This document shows, in pieces, positions 62,924-64,000 of a stretch of 64,000 nucleotides of DNA. The position numbers and the translations under genes were made by a program. Within the stretch, counting starts at the first letter, position 1. Every line of letters starts with the position of its first letter. The stretch spans positions 79,896 through 143,895 of the forward strand of contig NZ_JACHXR010000009.1 of the NCBI RefSeq assembly GCF_014192275.1, read 5' to 3'. This DNA comes from Halomonas stenophila (GTDB lineage Bacteria > Pseudomonadota > Gammaproteobacteria > Pseudomonadales > Halomonadaceae). The notes under the pieces were generated by a model that made no database searches, was not told where the DNA came from, and saw only the letters and a program-made list of their open reading frames with translations.

Positions 62924-62972
62924 CTATCGCAGTTGGCGAGGGGCGCCGGGGGCAGGCCTGCCGCCGGGATAG
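62924..62972. repeat. Short copy of the intergenic repeat
   Basis: CTATCGCAGTTGG followed by CGAGGGGCGCCGGGGGCAGG reproduces the left end of the element at 59604 except for a 5-base gap and one change, and then ends in GGGATAG. It lies between dctP and dctQ, next to a small hairpin (ACGGG 62903-62907 with CCCGT 62918-62922). Confidence 0.65.
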
Positions 62973-63042
62973 CCCCGATCCTTAACGGCCCCGTTGGTTT
63001 TCTTCTGACCATGGCGGCGCCTCGGCGCCGCCCGGAGGAGTC

Positions 63043-63681
63043 ATGTCTCCCAAGAATCACGACGACCGCCTCCCCGTCGACGAGGGGCACGTCGCCGGCG
63101 ACGAGGAGGAACTCTCCGCGGCCACCGCCGGCGAGCCGGAACATGCCCATGCCCCCGTGCGCGGCGTCTTCGACCGCGGCGTGATCCGGGCCGCCCGCGG
63201 CGCCGCCTGGCTGGTGTTCATCGCCATGGCGATCAGCGTCTATGAGGTCATCATGCGCTACGCCTTCGGCTCGCCGACCTCCTGGGTGCATGAAAGCGTG
63301 GTCATGCTGGTGGCGGTCGGCTTCGCCCTCGGCGGCCCCGCGGCCCTGGCCTGCAATCGGCATATCCGGGTGCGGGTGCTCTACGACAGCGTCGGTCCCC
63401 AGGCCAAGCTGTGGCTCGACCGCTTCAATGACCTGGTGACCTTCCTGTTCTGCCTGGGCATGACCTACGCCGCCTATACCATGTTCTGGTCGGCTTCCCA
63501 CAACCCGCTGGGCGAGTGGCAGCTGGAGCGCTCCGGCACCTCCTGGAACCCGCCCATCCCGGCGCTGGTGAAGGGCGTGATCCTGCTGGCGCTGGCGATC
63601 ATGTGCGTACAGGCCTTCCTGCATCTGATCCGCGCGCTGCGCCGCCGTCCCGATATCGCATCTCGAGGGGGGCAATCATGA
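63043..63681 (+). CDS. dctQ: TRAP transporter small permease (DctQ family), third system
   Basis: 212 residues with four membrane helices after a ~45-residue hydrophilic, acidic N-terminal extension. Helix segments such as GAAWLVFIAMAISVYEVIM and VMLVAVGFALGGPAALACN match DctQ. GGAGG precedes the ATG. The stop overlaps the following dctM start by four bases (63678-63681). Confidence 0.87.
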   Translation: MSPKNHDDRLPVDEGHVAGDEEELSAATAGEPEHAHAPVRGVFDRGVIRAARGAAWLVFIAMAISVYEVIMRYAFGSPTSWVHESVVMLVAVGFALGGPAALACNRHIRVRVLYDSVGPQAKLWLDRFNDLVTFLFCLGMTYAAYTMFWSASHNPLGEWQLERSGTSWNPPIPALVKGVILLALAIMCVQAFLHLIRALRRRPDIASRGGQS

Positions 63682-64000
63682 CGATCGCCGACGGAACCCT
63701 GCTGCTGGTGGGCCTGATCTTCGCGCTGCTGGTCACCGGCCTGCCGCTGGCCTTCATCACCGGCCTGGTGGCGCTGGCCTTCACCTTCGGCTGGTTCGGC
63801 CCCGACGCCCTGCCGCTGGTCACCAGCCGGGTCTACGGCTTCGTCACCGAGTACTCGCTGGTGGCGGTGCCGATGTTCGTGCTGATGGCCTCGCTGCTCG
63901 ACCGCTCGGGCATCGCCAAGGACCTGTTCAACGCCATGCGCGTGTTCGCCGGCCGCCTGCCCGGCGGCGTGGCGGTGCAGACCATCGTGGTGGCCTTCTT
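63678..64000 (+). CDS. dctM: TRAP transporter large permease (DctM family), third system, 5' part only
   Basis: The first ~107 codons are in the window; the gene continues past the right edge. LLLVGLIFALLVTGLPLAFI and YSLVAVPMFVLMASLLDRSG are the typical start of a DctM subunit. The start overlaps the dctQ stop, with GGGGGG just upstream. Confidence 0.9.
   Translation, partial: MTIADGTLLLVGLIFALLVTGLPLAFITGLVALAFTFGWFGPDALPLVTSRVYGFVTEYSLVAVPMFVLMASLLDRSGIAKDLFNAMRVFAGRLPGGVAVQTIVVAF

Overview
This is a high-GC gammaproteobacterial chromosome segment. The best fit is a halophilic Halomonas-type organism: it has three TRAP transporters, a cat-ben aromatic operon, oxidative pentose catabolism, and several GcvA-like LysR regulators. 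This is inferred from gene content; there is no rRNA or other phylogenetic marker in the window. Nearly every gene is a catabolic enzyme, a solute transporter or a local regulator, so this is a nutrient-scavenging region. I see no tRNA, rRNA, CRISPR array, prophage or defence system.

Left part (1-12 kb). The first ~6 kb looks visibly less GC-rich than the rest. It holds a decayed flavin oxidoreductase (48-292), a cupin (367-720), and a minus-strand operon of a TRAP transporter (dctP-dctQ-dctM), a proline-racemase-family enzyme with a Ser/Cys active-site pair, and an Ldh-family imine reductase. That operon fits uptake and conversion of (hydroxy)proline. Next come an aldehyde dehydrogenase, a DadA/PuuB-like FAD oxidoreductase and a DapA-family lyase (6.1-9.9 kb), divergent from a LysR gene. 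Together they could make the D-hydroxyproline to 2-oxoglutarate branch.

11.6-20.2 kb. An operon of Rieske oxygenase, aldehyde dehydrogenase, a rubredoxin-reductase fusion, FAD oxidoreductase and EutQ-like cupin is bracketed by two LysR paralogues. One is intact (19295-20221). The other (11639-12357) is wrecked by deletions and lies beside an IS630 remnant.

20.3-24.6 kb. A drug/metabolite exporter and an AraC regulator, a Spo0M-like protein, and an AcuI-type reductase with its TetR repressor. Twin operators are visible for the last pair.

24.7-36 kb. A ten-gene tetronate (L-threonate/D-erythronate) operon: ltnD-otnK-otnC-otnI-denD, a TRAP transporter, an aldehyde dehydrogenase and a second beta-hydroxyacid dehydrogenase. 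It is divergent from a LacI regulator with a perfect 16-bp palindrome between them.

36.1-38.5 kb. A DJ-1/PfpI protein, a cytochrome c with a His-rich tail, and a transglycosylase-like lipoprotein.

38.6-48.6 kb. One long benzoate-to-ketoadipate operon, catB-catC-catA-benA-benB-benC-benD and two benE-type transporters, divergent from a CatR/BenM-type LysR gene.

48.7-64 kb. Oxidative (non-phosphorylative) pentose/aldonate catabolism: a FadR-type GntR regulator, an arabinose-type ABC transporter, a GbpR-like LysR regulator, an L-arabinose/D-galactose 1-dehydrogenase, a xylonate-dehydratase-like and an arabinonate-dehydratase-like IlvD/Edd enzyme, a sodium:solute symporter, and a third TRAP transporter that runs off the right end. 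A repeated inverted-repeat element sits between genes here in one full and one short copy. Related FadR-type palindromes upstream of three of these units suggest a shared regulon.
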